A DNA stretch of 49,416 nucleotides, from contig CAJUFI010000025.1 in the NCBI GenBank assembly GCA_910585665.1, positions 6,502 through 55,917 on the forward strand, given 5' to 3'. Positions 49,280-49,416 of this stretch are shown piece by piece; position 1 is the first letter of the stretch, and each line of letters begins with the position of its first letter. A program made the position numbers and the translations under genes. A model generated the notes under the pieces. It was given only the letters and a program-made list of their open reading frames with translations, was not told the DNA's origin and did not search any database. The DNA comes from an uncultured Acetatifactor sp. (GTDB lineage: Bacteria > Bacillota > Clostridia > Lachnospirales > Lachnospiraceae).

Positions 49280-49345
49280 TTGACAATAGTATGAAATCGT
49301 ACTATAATATCAAATCGTACACGGGATATAGGTACGAAATCGTAC
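49280..49345 (+). promoter_or_regulatory. Consensus promoter with repeated GTAC-type operators
   Basis: TTGACA (49280-49285), 17-bp spacer, TATAAT (49303-49308). A near-palindrome GTATGAAATCGTAC (49289-49302) fills the spacer, and a perfect-armed GTACGAAATCGTAC lies at 49332-49345. A half site AAATCGTAC is at 49312-49320. The gene it drives is beyond the window; 49346-49416 has no clear start. Confidence 0.8.
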
Positions 49346-49416
49346 TTGCGGAAATGCAGGCAAAGCATTCTGGTGATATGTCAAGAACTTTTTGAAAAAG
49401 ATTTTGCTATGTTTTT

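Overview
The window looks like chromosomal DNA from an anaerobic, spore-forming Firmicute, most likely a Lachnospiraceae-type gut clostridium. This is inferred from gene content: a cmk-ispH-rpsA block, a six-gene rnf operon, biotin-dependent Na+-pump decarboxylase subunits, SpoIID- and SleB-type proteins, ATP-dependent PEP carboxykinase, and strong AGGAGG ribosome sites with some TTG/GTG starts. No rRNA or tRNA gene was seen, and no prophage or CRISPR array.

Layout. 1-1433: short tandem repeats, then a fused ABC permease-ATPase. 1599-7333: a carboxylase/decarboxylase cluster (MmdA-type carboxyltransferase, OadG-like lipoprotein, biotin carrier, OadB-type membrane subunit, OadA-type carboxyltransferase) ending in a strong terminator. 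7456-8101: a GNAT acetyltransferase and a small colicin-immunity-like protein. 8295-13339: HI0933 flavoprotein, cmk, ispH, rpsA (overlapping ispH) and cheR, then a terminator. 13465-14568 (minus): a DEDD exonuclease. 14707-19790: rnfCDGEAB. 19924-26923: GH25 lysozyme, SleB-type hydrolase, thrC, LysM protein, deoC and an aminopeptidase P. 26976-28885: pckA with a near-consensus promoter, a leader hairpin and a terminator. 28965-29659: a decayed insertion sequence with both terminal inverted repeats. 29692-31031: an AAA/DUF4143 ATPase behind a hairpin leader. 31176-31455: a probable 6S RNA. 31503-36692: SpoIID-like, YihY-like, a hemerythrin-receiver fusion and a PHP phosphoesterase. 36694-46348: a sugar-utilisation region (two AraC regulators, GH127, a TIM-barrel isomerase, a Gfo/Idh/MocA dehydrogenase) with a MATE exporter and a URO-D family protein. 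46353-46727: two palindromic non-coding elements. 46861-48899: a BlaI/BlaR1-type pair under two operators. The window ends in C-rich repeats and a consensus promoter with operator palindromes whose gene lies outside.

How the genes fit together. PEP carboxykinase, the OadA/MmdA-type carboxyltransferases, the biotin carrier and the membrane beta/gamma subunits would link C3/C4 carboxylation chemistry to a Na+ gradient. Rnf would couple reduced ferredoxin to NAD+ and an ion gradient. Together they suggest Na+-based bioenergetics. Having both a 12S-like (MmdA) and a 5S-like (OadA) carboxyltransferase beside one biotin carrier resembles the subunit set of propionibacterial transcarboxylase, here with pump subunits added.

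The intergenic DNA is rich in short tandem repeats with internal palindromes and in hairpin elements that recur in the window. These are the least explained parts of the sequence.
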